A stretch of DNA of 62,528 bases from Acidobacteriota bacterium (GCA_021806005.1 JAJZDM010000008.1:1-62528), one strand, 5' to 3'. Positions 1 to 9,424 are shown, counted from the stretch's first letter. Made by a program: numbers and translations. The notes: generated by a model not told the origin, from the sequence alone.

Positions 1-507
1 TCCCTCCATCACGTAGAGCAACTCCACCCCCGGGTGATAGTGCGGCACGGCCTTCTCCTCCGGCCAGGGATGGAAGTGCGCCAGGTACCCGCTCAACTTG
101 CGCTCATTCACGCGAAAGTCCAGGCTCTCAAAATGCCATGGAACCTGTGCAGCCTTCGGATCGGAGGGAAACAGCATCCGCTCGCTGCGCCGCACCACCG
201 CCACCACATGGCGCTTTCTCGGATCGCTGAAAAAGTAGTCCAGGCCAACCCCGAAGACCAATGCGATTCTGGTCAACGTCGGCAGGGTCGGCACCAGCCG
301 TCCGTTCTCCAGCCGTGACAGCATGGCAGGGGAAAACCCCGTGTGCTCGGCCAACTGCGCCAGCCCCATACTCCGGCGCAGACGCAGGGTACGCAGCTTG
401 TCCGCAATCGCGTAGGGGCGAAGCGAGTCCTGAACCACTCCCACGTCAGTCGTTTTGCCTCTCGTCTTCGGCTTCACCGCAGAGGTCGTCGCTCGCTTGC
501 CGGCCAT
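1..507 (-). CDS. XRE-family HTH regulator with C-terminal cupin domain (partial, cut by window edge)
   Basis: The minus strand reads from an ATG at 505-507 without a stop to base 1, giving 169 codons, so the C-terminus lies outside the window. Residues about 35-90 form a lambda-repressor-type helix-turn-helix (LRLRRSMGLAQLAEHTG, then SPAMLSRLENGRLVPTLPTL). After a linker, the chain enters a cupin barrel (HYHPGVELLYVMEG) at the truncation point. Proteins with this architecture are usually local transcriptional regulators that bind a small ligand in the cupin; the ligand here cannot be read. The first 30 residues are basic and low-complexity. It follows gltB on the same strand but 337 bp away, so it probably has its own promoter. 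Family assignment is firm and the function is general only. Confidence 0.85.
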   Translation of the reverse strand, partial: MAGKRATTSAVKPKTRGKTTDVGVVQDSLRPYAIADKLRTLRLRRSMGLAQLAEHTGFSPAMLSRLENGRLVPTLPTLTRIALVFGVGLDYFFSDPRKRHVVAVVRRSERMLFPSDPKAAQVPWHFESLDFRVNERKLSGYLAHFHPWPEEKAVPHYHPGVELLYVMEG

Positions 508-844
508 AACCCAAGTTACGGCGAACCTTTACCTACAATCAAGAGGCGTTGCTTGTTGCGTTAAACCACCCAGAGCCATCGGAGGCCCATCGAACCTGGC
601 CGCCGATGGAAGGGATGAACTCTTCCTGTCGCTCCCGGTCACCGGCTTCGGCTTCAGATCCCCCTGCCGGCAGAGTAGGTCCAGGCCCTCCGCCAACTTC
701 TCGGCTCAGCCATCTCCTGACGGGTTCACAGCCTGCGTTGGGGCGCAAGCTGTGAACCCGGGTGTCTCTCTCGCAGGAACGCCGCTCACAGCGGTGCTCC
801 CATAAGATCCCGGCAGAAACCGATCCGCGAAGCTCCGCAGGGCT
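508..844. other. Intergenic stretch between gltB and the XRE/cupin regulator
   Basis: No convincing gene was found: the short open frames on both strands have no recognisable motif and no good ribosome site. It should hold the 3' end of the gltB transcript and the promoter of the regulator that starts at 507. The only clear structure is the long hairpin at 721-760, listed separately. Confidence 0.5.
721..760 (-). terminator. 17-bp hairpin downstream of gltB, no U-tract
   Basis: Arms 721-737 and 744-760 enclose a 6-nt loop. The arms differ at one position. In the minus-strand RNA (the gltB direction) this position becomes a G-U pair, whereas in the plus-strand RNA it would be a C-A mismatch, which argues that the structure acts in the gltB transcript about 85 nt after its stop. 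No run of U follows, so it is either a non-canonical terminator or a 3'-end stabiliser. Confidence 0.45.
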
Positions 845-3800
845 TTAGGCCTGCGGCTTGGGCGTAAACAGGATAAAATTTCCCGCACGCCTCTCCCACT
901 CCTGCAGCAGCCGCTCTCCCAGCCTGCTCGCCGAAAGGCGCACATGCTCTTCCAGCAGCGACCGCAACTCGTCCTGCCGCTCCGCAGTGGTCTCCGCAAA
1001 GGGCTGGGCCTCCAGAAACTCGGTATGATAGAGCGTCTCTGCGATCATGGTCTGCCGGGCGTCATACACCCAGGCCAACCCACCGGTCATACCGGCGCCA
1101 AAGTTAATGCCCACGCCGCCCAGGATCGCCACCATACCGCCGGTCATGTACTCGCAGGCATGATCCCCCACGCCCTCCACCACCGCCGTTGCTCCGGAGT
1201 TGCGCACGCCGAATCGCTCCCCCGCCCTTCCTGCAGCAAACAATCGCCCGGAGGTCGCGCCATAGAGCGCCACGTTGCCCAGCAGCACATGCTCCTCGCT
1301 ATGTTCGGCGGCGCTGCCCACGGCGCGCAGGATCAGGTCAGCGCCTGACAGTCCCTTGCCCACAAAGTCATTTGCCTGCCCAGCCAGAATCAACTTCATC
1401 CCCTTGCCGGCAAACGCGCCAAAGGACTGTCCCGCAATCCCTTCCATATCGAAAGTAACGTCCACATCCTCCAGCTCTCCCTTGGCCCGCAGCACGGAGA
1501 TCTCCCCGGAGAGTCTGGCGCCTACAGAGCGGTGTTCATTGCAAATCCCGCTGCGCACGGCAAATCGCTTTCCCTGTCGCGCCGCGTCCAGCGCCGGCTC
1601 CGTCCACGGGTCGTCCAGGGGATGATCTTCTCCCGGACGCTCATTCCGTCCGCCCATCCAGCGGGTCGGCCCATGGCCCTCCTCTGAAAGCATCGGCCTC
1701 AGATCCAGATTGCCGTCAAAACGCACCTGCTCCAGCAGATCCACGCGGCCGATCGCGGCCTCCAGACTGGGCAGACCGTAACGGGCCAGCAGGCGCTGCA
1801 GAGATGCCGCAAGCTGCTGGAAGTACGTCACAATCTGCTCCGGCTTGCCCCGGAACTTGGCTCGCAACTCCGGCTTCTGCGTCGCAATCCCTGTCGGACA
1901 GGTATTCAGATGGCACTGCCGTGCCATATCGCAACCCATGGCCACCAGCACGGCGGTACCGAATGCGTACTCGTCAGCGCCCAGCAGTGCGGCCACCAGC
2001 ACATCTCGTGCCGTGGCAATGCCACCATCCGTGCGCAGGCGCACGCGTTCGCGCATCCCCGTGCTGCGCAACTGCTGCTGCGCCTCGGAGAGCCCCAACT
2101 CCCACGGATTGCCGGCGTACTTGATGCTGGAGAGCGCCGCCGCCCCGGTTCCCCCGGTGTTTCCGGCAATCACGATGTAGTCCGCATAGGCCTTGGCCAC
2201 GCCCGCAGCCACAGTCCCGACGCCCAGCCCGGAGACCAGCTTCACCCCGATCCCGGCCCGCGGATTCACCCGCTTCAGGTCGTAGATCAACTGCGCCAGG
2301 TCCTCAATCGAGTAGATGTCGTGGTGCGGCGGAGGAGAGATCAGCGCCACACCCGGCTGCGCGTGGCGCAGTCGCGCAATCAACCCGGAGACCTTGTGTC
2401 CCGGCAGTTGCCCGCCCTCGCCCGGCTTGGCTCCCTGGGCCACCTTGATCTCAATCTCCTCGGCGTGGGCCAGGTACTCCGCCGTCACACCAAAGCGTCC
2501 GGAGGCAATCTGCTTGATCTTGTTGTTCAGCGAACTATGCACCACGGGCGCTGAGACGCGCTCCGCAACCGCCGCCACACCTCCCTTCCCGCTGACGCGC
2601 GCCGCCAGAGCGCCTCCATCTGAACCAGGCACGAGATGTGGAACCGCATCTGCGGCAGCCGGACGGTACACATCCGGATCCTCTCCACCCTCGCCGGTAT
2701 TGGATCGCGCTCCCAGCGAGTTCATCGCCTGGGTGATGGTCTGATGTGCCTCCGGGCTGATCGAGCCCAGAGACATCGCGCTGGCGATAAACCGTCGGCA
2801 CAGGCTCTCGCTGCTCTCCACCGTCTCAACCGGCAGCTCCGGCCCGGCCGGCCGCACCTCCAGCAGATCACGCAGCGACCTTGCCTCGCCCACGTCCACA
2901 TTGCGGCTGAAGATGGTAAACGCTGCCGCTGGATCCGCGCTCGCACTCACACCGCGAGCGCTGCCCACTACGGTCTGCAGAGACTTCACCGTGGGCGGCT
3001 GCCAGCGGTGTGACTCGGCAGCCTCGTCCTTCCGGAACCGGACCCAACCATAATCGGGAAGATCCGCTCCACGCTCTGCCCCATTCCCTGGATCAACTCC
3101 TGCTGCCGGTTGCCAGCCCAGGCGTATGCGCCGATCCAGTTCCGCAAAACCGATCCCGGAGAGCGGCGCCGGCGTATTCGTAAAGCACCGATCCACGACG
3201 CTCGAGTGCAGACCCAGGATGTCGAAGAGATGGGCCCCGCGGTAGCTGTCCACCACCGAGATTCCCATCTTGGACATCACCTTGGCCAGGCCGGCGTCCA
3301 GCGCCTTGAGCATCATCTTCTCGCCGTCCACACCCTCCGGCTGCAACGCTCGCGCCGTCTCCAGCGCCAGCCACGGGCAAACCGCCCCCGCGCCGTACCC
3401 AATCAGCACCGCGGCATGGTGTACGTCCCGGCAATCACCCGCCTCCACCGCCATGCCGCACAGCGTGCGCAGCCCGGCGGCCACCAGCCCCTGGTGCACG
3501 GCGCCAGTTGCCATAGCCATCGGAATCGGCAACTGGTTCGCACTGGCGCCGCGGTCGGTCAACAGCACCAGGCGGACGCCGCGTAACACCATCTCCACGG
3601 CTCGTCCGCTGAGATCTTCGATCGCCTGCTCCAGGCTCTTCTCCGCGGAGTACAGGCAGGGCAGCTCTTCCAGCCGCAGCACATCACAGTGCGGATACAC
3701 TCCCGCCCGCAGGGCCGCCATCTGCCCCAGGGAGAGGAACGGTGAACTCAGCGAGATGCCGGGCAGTGGCTCATTCTTCTCCAGCAGATGCGCCCAGGGG

Positions 3801-5452
3801 CCCAGCCGGGTTGAGAGCGAAACCACAATCGCTTCGCGCAGCGGATCAATCGCCGGATTGGTCACCTGCGCAAACCGCTGCCGGAAGAAGGCGTACAGCG
3901 GACGCGGGCTGCGCGCCAGAAAGGCCAGCGGCGTGTCGTCGCCCATCGACCACACAGGATCCTTGCCTCCTGCCGCCATCGGCTGCAGAATCATCTTCAC
4001 GTCTTCCTTGGTGTAGCCAAAACCGCGCTGGCAGGCCTCCAGATCGATCTCCGGCCCGCTCTCGGCGACCGGCAACAGCGGTGTCCCTTCGATCAACGAA
4101 GCGTAGGTTGCCTTGGCATCGAAGGCGTCCAGCATCTCGTCGTTGTGGTAGATGCGGTGCTCCTCGGTGTCTACCCCCAACATCTGCCCCGGCCCAAGGC
4201 GGCCGCTCTCAATCACTGTCGCCGGGTCCAGATCCACCAGGCCAATCTCACTGCCGGCTACCACCAGCCCATCGCTGGTGATCGCGTAACGGCATGGCCG
4301 CAGGCCGTTGCGGTCCAGCGCCGCGCCCACCACCACCCCATCGCTGTACGCAATCGCAGCCGGACCATCCCACGGCTCTGTGCAGCCCGCATGGTACTGC
4401 AGGAAGGGGCTCGGCCGGCTTACCAGCGCCGGCGGCAACAACATCCGTACCGCTTCGGAGATCGTCCGCCCGTTCTGGCTGATCAACTCCACCGTCTCAT
4501 CCAGGCTGGTGGAGTCGGTGCCATCCTTGGTCAGCACCGGCTTGCACTCCACCGGCAGCGTGGAATCCCGCGCCGTCATCCGGGAGCGATTTCCCCACAC
4601 CGTATTGATCTCGCCGTTGTGCCCCAGCTTGCGTCCGGGTTGCGCGCGATGCCAGGCCGGCGTCGTGTTGGTGGCGTAACGCTGGTGGAATACGGCGAAG
4701 TGTGTCACATACTCCGGAGACGCCAGGTCCGGATAAAACTCCGGCAGCAGCCGTCCCAGACACATCGACTTGTACACGATCGTCCGGCTGGAGAGCGAGC
4801 AGATATACCCCGTCACATCTCCCAGTTCCACGGCGCGCTCAAACTGCTTGCGCGCCAGATACAGCCGCCGCTCCATCGGATCGACGTCTTCCCCTGCCTT
4901 CCCGCCGGCCGCATCGGCCACCAGCACCTGCCGAATCTTCGGCATCGTGCTCAGCGCAATCCGGCCCAGAATCTCCGGCCGGGTCGGAACCTCCCGCCAG
5001 CCAAGCACCCGTAACTGCTGCGACACGAGACAACTCTCCAGAACACCGTCGGCCCGGGTCTCATCCTGCGGCCAGAAGACCATCCCCACTCCCAGCGCCT
5101 CATCCTCGCCCAACTCCAGGCCTATCGAGCGCAGCAGCAGCCTGCGCGGCGGTGCCGCCATCAGTCCGATGCCATCACTGCTCAGCCCATCGGCCGCCAC
5201 CGCCCCGCGATGCTCCAGGCGGGAGAGCGCCGTCAGCGCGTGCTGCAGAATCTCATGGCTCGACTTACCCAGAGCCGATGCAACAAATCCCACTCCACAG
5301 GAGTCCTGATCGAAGCGTGGATCGACCAGCGACGGGCTTGCCTCGCCCGCCCGCTGGCTCCTGGCCCCCTCCCGAGAGCCTCTCTGGCTGGACCACTGCC
5401 GGGCAGCCTCAGGCTGCCTACCCTCACCGCTCTGCACTTCCGTGATGCCCAT
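845..5452 (-). CDS. gltB: Glutamate synthase large (alpha) subunit
   Basis: GltB converts 2-oxoglutarate and glutamine to two glutamates using electrons from the small subunit or ferredoxin. The 1535-residue length fits the family. After an N-terminal stretch of 51 residues comes the class-II glutaminase nucleophile Cys52 (CGVGF). Next follow the central domain, the FMN-binding synthase domain with its Fe-S cysteine cluster (GCDMARQCHLNTCPTGIATQ), and a C-terminal GXGXG beta-helix with repeated Gly-rich turns. The pre-Cys segment is presumably removed as in other GltB proteins. No small-subunit gene gltD adjoins it: the downstream neighbour is a regulator. The start at 5452 has no Shine-Dalgarno sequence, but a TATATT hexamer lies 6 nt upstream (5458-5463), compatible with a leaderless message. 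It is divergent from argR. Confidence 0.96.
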   Translation of the reverse strand: MGITEVQSGEGRQPEAARQWSSQRGSREGARSQRAGEASPSLVDPRFDQDSCGVGFVASALGKSSHEILQHALTALSRLEHRGAVAADGLSSDGIGLMAAPPRRLLLRSIGLELGEDEALGVGMVFWPQDETRADGVLESCLVSQQLRVLGWREVPTRPEILGRIALSTMPKIRQVLVADAAGGKAGEDVDPMERRLYLARKQFERAVELGDVTGYICSLSSRTIVYKSMCLGRLLPEFYPDLASPEYVTHFAVFHQRYATNTTPAWHRAQPGRKLGHNGEINTVWGNRSRMTARDSTLPVECKPVLTKDGTDSTSLDETVELISQNGRTISEAVRMLLPPALVSRPSPFLQYHAGCTEPWDGPAAIAYSDGVVVGAALDRNGLRPCRYAITSDGLVVAGSEIGLVDLDPATVIESGRLGPGQMLGVDTEEHRIYHNDEMLDAFDAKATYASLIEGTPLLPVAESGPEIDLEACQRGFGYTKEDVKMILQPMAAGGKDPVWSMGDDTPLAFLARSPRPLYAFFRQRFAQVTNPAIDPLREAIVVSLSTRLGPWAHLLEKNEPLPGISLSSPFLSLGQMAALRAGVYPHCDVLRLEELPCLYSAEKSLEQAIEDLSGRAVEMVLRGVRLVLLTDRGASANQLPIPMAMATGAVHQGLVAAGLRTLCGMAVEAGDCRDVHHAAVLIGYGAGAVCPWLALETARALQPEGVDGEKMMLKALDAGLAKVMSKMGISVVDSYRGAHLFDILGLHSSVVDRCFTNTPAPLSGIGFAELDRRIRLGWQPAAGVDPGNGAERGADLPDYGWVRFRKDEAAESHRWQPPTVKSLQTVVGSARGVSASADPAAAFTIFSRNVDVGEARSLRDLLEVRPAGPELPVETVESSESLCRRFIASAMSLGSISPEAHQTITQAMNSLGARSNTGEGGEDPDVYRPAAADAVPHLVPGSDGGALAARVSGKGGVAAVAERVSAPVVHSSLNNKIKQIASGRFGVTAEYLAHAEEIEIKVAQGAKPGEGGQLPGHKVSGLIARLRHAQPGVALISPPPHHDIYSIEDLAQLIYDLKRVNPRAGIGVKLVSGLGVGTVAAGVAKAYADYIVIAGNTGGTGAAALSSIKYAGNPWELGLSEAQQQLRSTGMRERVRLRTDGGIATARDVLVAALLGADEYAFGTAVLVAMGCDMARQCHLNTCPTGIATQKPELRAKFRGKPEQIVTYFQQLAASLQRLLARYGLPSLEAAIGRVDLLEQVRFDGNLDLRPMLSEEGHGPTRWMGGRNERPGEDHPLDDPWTEPALDAARQGKRFAVRSGICNEHRSVGARLSGEISVLRAKGELEDVDVTFDMEGIAGQSFGAFAGKGMKLILAGQANDFVGKGLSGADLILRAVGSAAEHSEEHVLLGNVALYGATSGRLFAAGRAGERFGVRNSGATAVVEGVGDHACEYMTGGMVAILGGVGINFGAGMTGGLAWVYDARQTMIAETLYHTEFLEAQPFAETTAERQDELRSLLEEHVRLSASRLGERLLQEWERRAGNFILFTPKPQA

Positions 5453-5686
5453 AGTTCAATATACGTCCATTCCCGCGCTGGCGTTGGAGTTGCTTACTTC
5501 GAGGTACACTGCTCTCAGGATCGCGCCTCATACTCCGGCATACGGTCCCTGGAGCATCGGTTTCCAAGGAAAGCATTGGATTGAATCAGGTTCAAATAAC
5601 GGTCGAAACAAACAAAACAAGCGATCGATCAAAGCAGCAATGATTCAAGAATTGTCCTACAGCAGCTTCTTCTGGCGAAAGGTGCA

Positions 5687-5705
5687 CCCTGTCAGCTTGA
5701 CAGGG
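5687..5705. promoter_or_regulatory. Perfect inverted repeat overlapping the arg promoter -35
   Basis: CCCTGTCA, a 3-nt spacer and TGACAGGG form an exact palindrome with 8-bp half-sites. The right half-site contains the TTGACA -35 hexamer (5697-5702), so a protein bound here would block the arg promoter. The regulator is unknown. It could alternatively serve the divergent gltB gene or simply be a hairpin. Confidence 0.4.
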
Positions 5706-5725
5706 CTCCCATGTATATTTATACA
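5697..5725 (+). promoter_or_regulatory. Putative sigma-70 promoter of the arg operon
   Basis: TTGACA at 5697-5702 is a perfect -35 hexamer. Seventeen bases later comes TATACA at 5720-5725 as the -10. The predicted transcription start near 5732 gives a leader of about 85 nt before argR. The -10 lies inside the first ARG box. Confidence 0.55.
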
Positions 5726-5746
5726 TGGTTTATGTATTTTTATACT
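5712..5746. promoter_or_regulatory. Tandem ARG boxes (ArgR operator)
   Basis: Box 1 at 5712-5725 (TGTATATTTATACA) fits the ARG-box core TGnATwwwwATnCA at every defined position. Box 2 at 5733-5746 (TGTATTTTTATACT) fits at all but the last. The boxes are 21 bp apart start to start, the spacing of paired ARG boxes in Escherichia coli, where a hexameric ArgR binds both. Their position over the -10 and start of transcription predicts arginine-dependent repression of the operon, including argR itself. Confidence 0.75.
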
Positions 5747-5751
5747 AACAG

Positions 5752-5778
5752 CGTGACGCGCTAGGCGTCACGTTTTTT
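5752..5778 (+). terminator. Intrinsic terminator in the argR leader (possible attenuator)
   Basis: CGTGACGC (5752-5759), a 5-nt loop and GCGTCACG (5765-5772) form a perfect 8-bp stem followed directly by six T residues (5773-5778). It is a textbook rho-independent terminator on the plus strand. No plus-strand gene lies upstream, and it sits between the arg promoter and argR, so it would stop leader transcripts unless overridden. Confidence 0.7.
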
Positions 5779-5791
5779 CGTGTTCTCAGAT

Positions 5792-5807
5792 CCCGGTACG
5801 CACCGGG
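5792..5807 (+). promoter_or_regulatory. Second leader hairpin just before the argR start
   Basis: CCCGGT, a 4-nt loop and ACCGGG form a 6-bp perfect stem that ends 9 nt before the argR ATG. It may influence ribosome access; argR has only a weak, closely spaced AGG upstream of its start. Confidence 0.35.
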
Positions 5808-5816
5808 CAGACAGGT

Positions 5817-6251
5817 ATGAAAACTCAACGTCATCATGCAATTCGCGAGCTCCTGGACACCTCCACGGTCACCAACCAGGATGAACTGCGGCGCAAGCTC
5901 GCCGGTCGTGGCATCCATGTCACCCAGGCCACGCTCTCCCGTGACATCCGCGAGTTGAAACTGTTAAAGGGCCCTGCCGGGTACTCCCTGCCACTCACCG
6001 ACGAAGAGGATGAGCTGCCTGACATCTCCAGCGTTCTCAAGGACTTTGGACTTGAAGTGCGCCAGGCGCAGAACCTCCTCATCCTGCTCACCACCATGGG
6101 CGGCGCCCAACCGGTAGCCGCCAGCATCGACTCGCAGGATTGGACAGAGGTCGTCGGCACCCTCGCAGGAGACAACACCGTCCTGATCATCTGCCCGGAC
6201 AATCCCCGGGCCGAAGAGCTTCGCAACCGGATCGAGGCCCTCATTGCCTGA
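5817..6251 (+). CDS. argR: Arginine repressor ArgR
   Basis: ArgR is a 144-residue arginine-sensing transcriptional repressor. The N-terminal winged helix-turn-helix is visible in residues 1-70 (DELRRKLAGRGIHVTQATLS, then RDIRELKLLKG). The C-terminal arginine-binding and oligomerisation domain ends in an AGDNTVLIICPD motif typical of the family. It is the first gene of the arginine operon, downstream of two ARG boxes, so it should repress its own transcription together with argC-argH. The argC start codon lies inside its last codons (8-nt overlap). Length and motif order match full-length ArgR; the only unusual point is the leader terminator upstream. Confidence 0.95.
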   Translation: MKTQRHHAIRELLDTSTVTNQDELRRKLAGRGIHVTQATLSRDIRELKLLKGPAGYSLPLTDEEDELPDISSVLKDFGLEVRQAQNLLILLTTMGGAQPVAASIDSQDWTEVVGTLAGDNTVLIICPDNPRAEELRNRIEALIA

Positions 6252-7332
6252 CACAGCCTCCACCTCCCTCCACGGCAGCCTGCGGGTCGCCATCGCCGGC
6301 GTCAGCGGCTACGCCGGCGGCGAGTTGGCGCGTCTCCTGCTCAGCCATCCACGACTGCGCCATACCCCGCCCATGCTGCTGGGCAGGATGGGTGAGGACG
6401 ACGCCCAACCCGTCGCACTCACTCACCTGCATCCCCAACTCTCGGGCATCGGACAGGCCGACCAGTTACAGGTCATGCCCTTCACCTGGCAGCAGTTGCA
6501 ACACCGCTCCATCGACCTCATCCTGCTCGCCACACCCCACGAGCAGTCCCGTGCCTGGGCGCCCCAGGCCATCGCCCACGGCATGCGGGTCATCGACCTC
6601 AGCGGAGCATGGCGGCTGCAGCAGGAGCAGAACCGAGCCGTCTATCACCTCGAAGACGCAGATCCGTCCCTGGCTGACGATCTCCAGCGCGAGGCCATCT
6701 ACGGCTCGCCGGAACTGCACGCCCCAGCCATCCGCAGGGCCCGACTGGTGGCCAACCCCGGCTGCTACGCCACCTCCATGCTCCTCGCTCTGGCGCCTCT
6801 CGTGCGTTCCGGTCTGCTGGATCTGGACCACGGCATCATCTGCGATGCCAAATCCGGAGTCAGCGGGGCCGGCAAGGCGCTGGTGCCCAACAATCTCTTC
6901 ATGCACGCGGCAGACAATCTCTCTGCCTACGCCGTCTTCGGACACCGCCACACCGGCGAAATTCTCGAGCAACTCGGGCTCAGCGCGGAGCAGTTTCACT
7001 TCACCCCGCATCTTCTGCCCATTCCGCGTGGCATTCTCTCCACGCTGTACGTTCGCCTGCGACAGCGCACCCAGCCGCAGGCCATCCAGGCGATCCTGGA
7101 TCGCTTCTACGCAGATTCCCCTCTGGTCCGGGTACGGCCCTCGCCCCAGCTTCCGCAGATCCAGCACGTGGTGCGCAGCAACTTCTGCGATCTGGGATTC
7201 CATCTCGGGCCGGATGGCCGCACCATGGTCGTGGTCAGCTGTCTTGACAATCTATTGAAGGGCGCAGCCTCTCAGGCGGTCGAAAATATGAACCTGATGG
7301 CAGGCTGGGAACAGGCAGAGGGCTTGCAATGA
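6244..7332 (+). CDS. argC: N-acetyl-gamma-glutamyl-phosphate reductase
   Basis: ArgC makes N-acetylglutamate semialdehyde from N-acetylglutamyl phosphate with NADPH, the third step of arginine synthesis. The 362-residue protein shows the Rossmann motif GVSGYAGGEL near residue 20 and the catalytic Cys174 in NPGCYATS. A TTG start at 6244 is preferred because GAGG (6234-6237) precedes it at 6-nt spacing and no ATG is available before the Rossmann fold. It overlaps the argR stop by 8 nt, so translation is probably coupled. Type 1 ArgC by length. Confidence 0.95.
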   Translation: MPDTASTSLHGSLRVAIAGVSGYAGGELARLLLSHPRLRHTPPMLLGRMGEDDAQPVALTHLHPQLSGIGQADQLQVMPFTWQQLQHRSIDLILLATPHEQSRAWAPQAIAHGMRVIDLSGAWRLQQEQNRAVYHLEDADPSLADDLQREAIYGSPELHAPAIRRARLVANPGCYATSMLLALAPLVRSGLLDLDHGIICDAKSGVSGAGKALVPNNLFMHAADNLSAYAVFGHRHTGEILEQLGLSAEQFHFTPHLLPIPRGILSTLYVRLRQRTQPQAIQAILDRFYADSPLVRVRPSPQLPQIQHVVRSNFCDLGFHLGPDGRTMVVVSCLDNLLKGAASQAVENMNLMAGWEQAEGLQ

Positions 7333-7348
7333 AGACGGAGTGCCAGCT

Positions 7349-8131
7349 ATGAAATTTGTTGTCAAACTCGGAGGAGCAGCGCTGGAGAATCCCGAGCTCC
7401 TGCAACGCTGTGCGCGTGCCATCGCGGAGCTGGCCCGGGACGGCCACAAAGTCGCCGTGGTCCACGGCGGCGGCGTCCAACTCACCCGCCTGCTGGCTCA
7501 GATGGGCAAGAAGAGCGAGTTCGTCGCCGGTCTCCGCGTCACCGACGCCGAGACCCGCGATGCTGCGCTCATGGTCCTCGGCGGCCGGGTCAACAAGTCG
7601 CTGGTCGCCTCGCTGGGCCAGTATGGGCAGCCGGCTATGGGCCTGACAGGTGGTGACGGCCACGTCTTCCGCGCGCGCAAGAAGAAGACCATCCCCGACC
7701 TCGGATACGTGGGAGAGATCGCCGCCACCGATCCCCGCTGGCTGGACGCCATCTGGACCATGGGAGCCATCCCCGTCATCTCCTCCATCGCCCTCGGCTT
7801 CGACGGGGAGTACTACAACATCAACGCCGATGAGATGGCCGCGGCCTGCGCGGTCGCCACCAAAGCCGACGCCCTGGTCTTCCTCACCGATGTGCCCGGC
7901 GTCAAAGGCGCGGACGGGAACGTGATGCGCTGGCTCTCCCTGCAGCAGATCCCCGCCCTGGAGGCCCAGGCCGTGGTCTCCGGCGGCATGCTGCCCAAAC
8001 TCAACGCCTGCAGGGACGCGCTGCTGCACGGCGTCAAGCGAGTCCGCATCCTGCCTGCGGAATCAGCATCCGTTCTGCCCGACCTGCTCAGCTCTCGCGT
8101 CAATGATGGTACGGAGGTAATGGTCGCATGA
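7349..8131 (+). CDS. argB: Acetylglutamate kinase
   Basis: ArgB phosphorylates N-acetylglutamate, usually the controlled step of arginine synthesis. The 260-residue amino-acid-kinase fold begins MKFVVKLGGAAL and shows the glycine-rich VVHGGG motif and the nucleotide-proximal segment TDVPGVKGADG. The start at 7349 is chosen over an upstream GTG because GGAG (7337-7340) sits 8 nt before it. No long N-terminal extension of the kind linked to hexameric, arginine-inhibited ArgB is present, so feedback inhibition may be weak here (inference). It overlaps argD by 4 nt (ATGA). Confidence 0.95.
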   Translation: MKFVVKLGGAALENPELLQRCARAIAELARDGHKVAVVHGGGVQLTRLLAQMGKKSEFVAGLRVTDAETRDAALMVLGGRVNKSLVASLGQYGQPAMGLTGGDGHVFRARKKKTIPDLGYVGEIAATDPRWLDAIWTMGAIPVISSIALGFDGEYYNINADEMAAACAVATKADALVFLTDVPGVKGADGNVMRWLSLQQIPALEAQAVVSGGMLPKLNACRDALLHGVKRVRILPAESASVLPDLLSSRVNDGTEVMVA

Positions 8132-9424
8132 CCCAACACATCGATTCCCTGCAGCCCGCCAGCCTGAAGAACATTCAGGCTGCCGAGGCAAAACTCATGC
8201 TCCAGACCTATGAGCGCAACCCCCTGCTCTTCGTCTCCGGCCAGGGCGTGCACCTGCGCGACGAACAGGGCAATGAGTATCTGGACCTTCTCAGCGGCAT
8301 CGGCGTCTGCGCCCTCGGCTACCAGCATCCGGCTATCACCGCCGCCCTCCAGCAGCAGAGCCACAGCCTGCTGCACACCTCCAACCTCTTCTATCACCGC
8401 GGCACCAGCGAGCTGGCCCTCCGCCTCACCGAGATCACCGGCCTCGACCGCGTCTTCTTCTGCAACAGCGGTACCGAGGCCTGGGAGGCGGCGCTCAAGC
8501 TCGCCCGCGCTCACGCCGGCATGCTGCGCAGCCAGGGCAGAAACATCGGAACCCGTATTCTGGCCATGCAGGACAGCTTCCACGGCCGCACCATGGGCTC
8601 GGTCGCCACCACCCACAAGCTCAAGTACCGCGAACCCTTTGAGCCGGTCATGCCCGGCGTCTCCTTCGTCCCCTTCAACGACGTCGAAGCCCTCCGCGCC
8701 GCCTTCTCCACCGACGTCTGCGCCGTCGCCATCGAGGTCATCCAGGGCGAAGGCGGCATCCATCCCGTCTCCCCCCAATTCCTCGCCGCCGCCCGCGAAC
8801 TCTGCGACTCCACCGGCGCTCTGCTGCTCCTCGATGAGATTCAGAGCGGCATGGGCCGAACCGGCCGATGGTGCGCCTACCAGCACTACGGCATCCAACC
8901 GGACGTCACCACCCTGGCCAAGCCCTTGGCCGGCGGCGTCCCCATCGGAGCCATGCTCTGCACTGAGCAGGCCTCGCGCGCCTTCAATCCCGGCATGCAC
9001 GGCACTACCTTCGGGGGCAATCCTCTGGCCTGCGCCGTGGCCATCGCCGTTATCGACGAGATCAAACAATCCCATCTGCTCGATCACGTCGCCTCGCTGG
9101 GCCAGTACTTCCTCACCGGCCTGCGCGATCTGCAAACCCGCTTCTCCAGCATCCGTGAGGTGCGCGGCTTGGGCCTGATGATCGGCGTCGAACTCGAATC
9201 CGAAGCACTGGCACGGCAGATGCTCCAGGGCATGATGGAGCGCCGCATCGTGCTCAACCGTACCCATGAGACTGTTCTTCGCTTCCTGCCTCCCTTCATC
9301 CTCTCCCGCCGGGATGTAGACCTCACCCTCCACGCGCTCGGCGAACTGCTGGAGTTGTACAGCACCCCACCATCACAGCAACCCGAGGTGATGGCCGTAG
9401 AAACGATTCCGGGAGACAAGATTC

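Larger units (their letters stand above)
5453..5816. other. Divergent regulatory region between gltB and argR
   Basis: This 364-bp region carries no gene. The argR-proximal half is densely packed with signals: a perfect palindrome, a promoter, two ARG boxes, an intrinsic terminator and a second small hairpin, each listed separately. The gltB-proximal half is comparatively AT-rich and shows only the possible -10 hexamer of gltB. Confidence 0.6.

Noticed and set aside
7813-9333. A 506-codon minus-strand open frame across argB and argD
   Set aside because: It is a shadow of the arginine genes with biased Glu/Gly/Ala composition and no recognisable motif.
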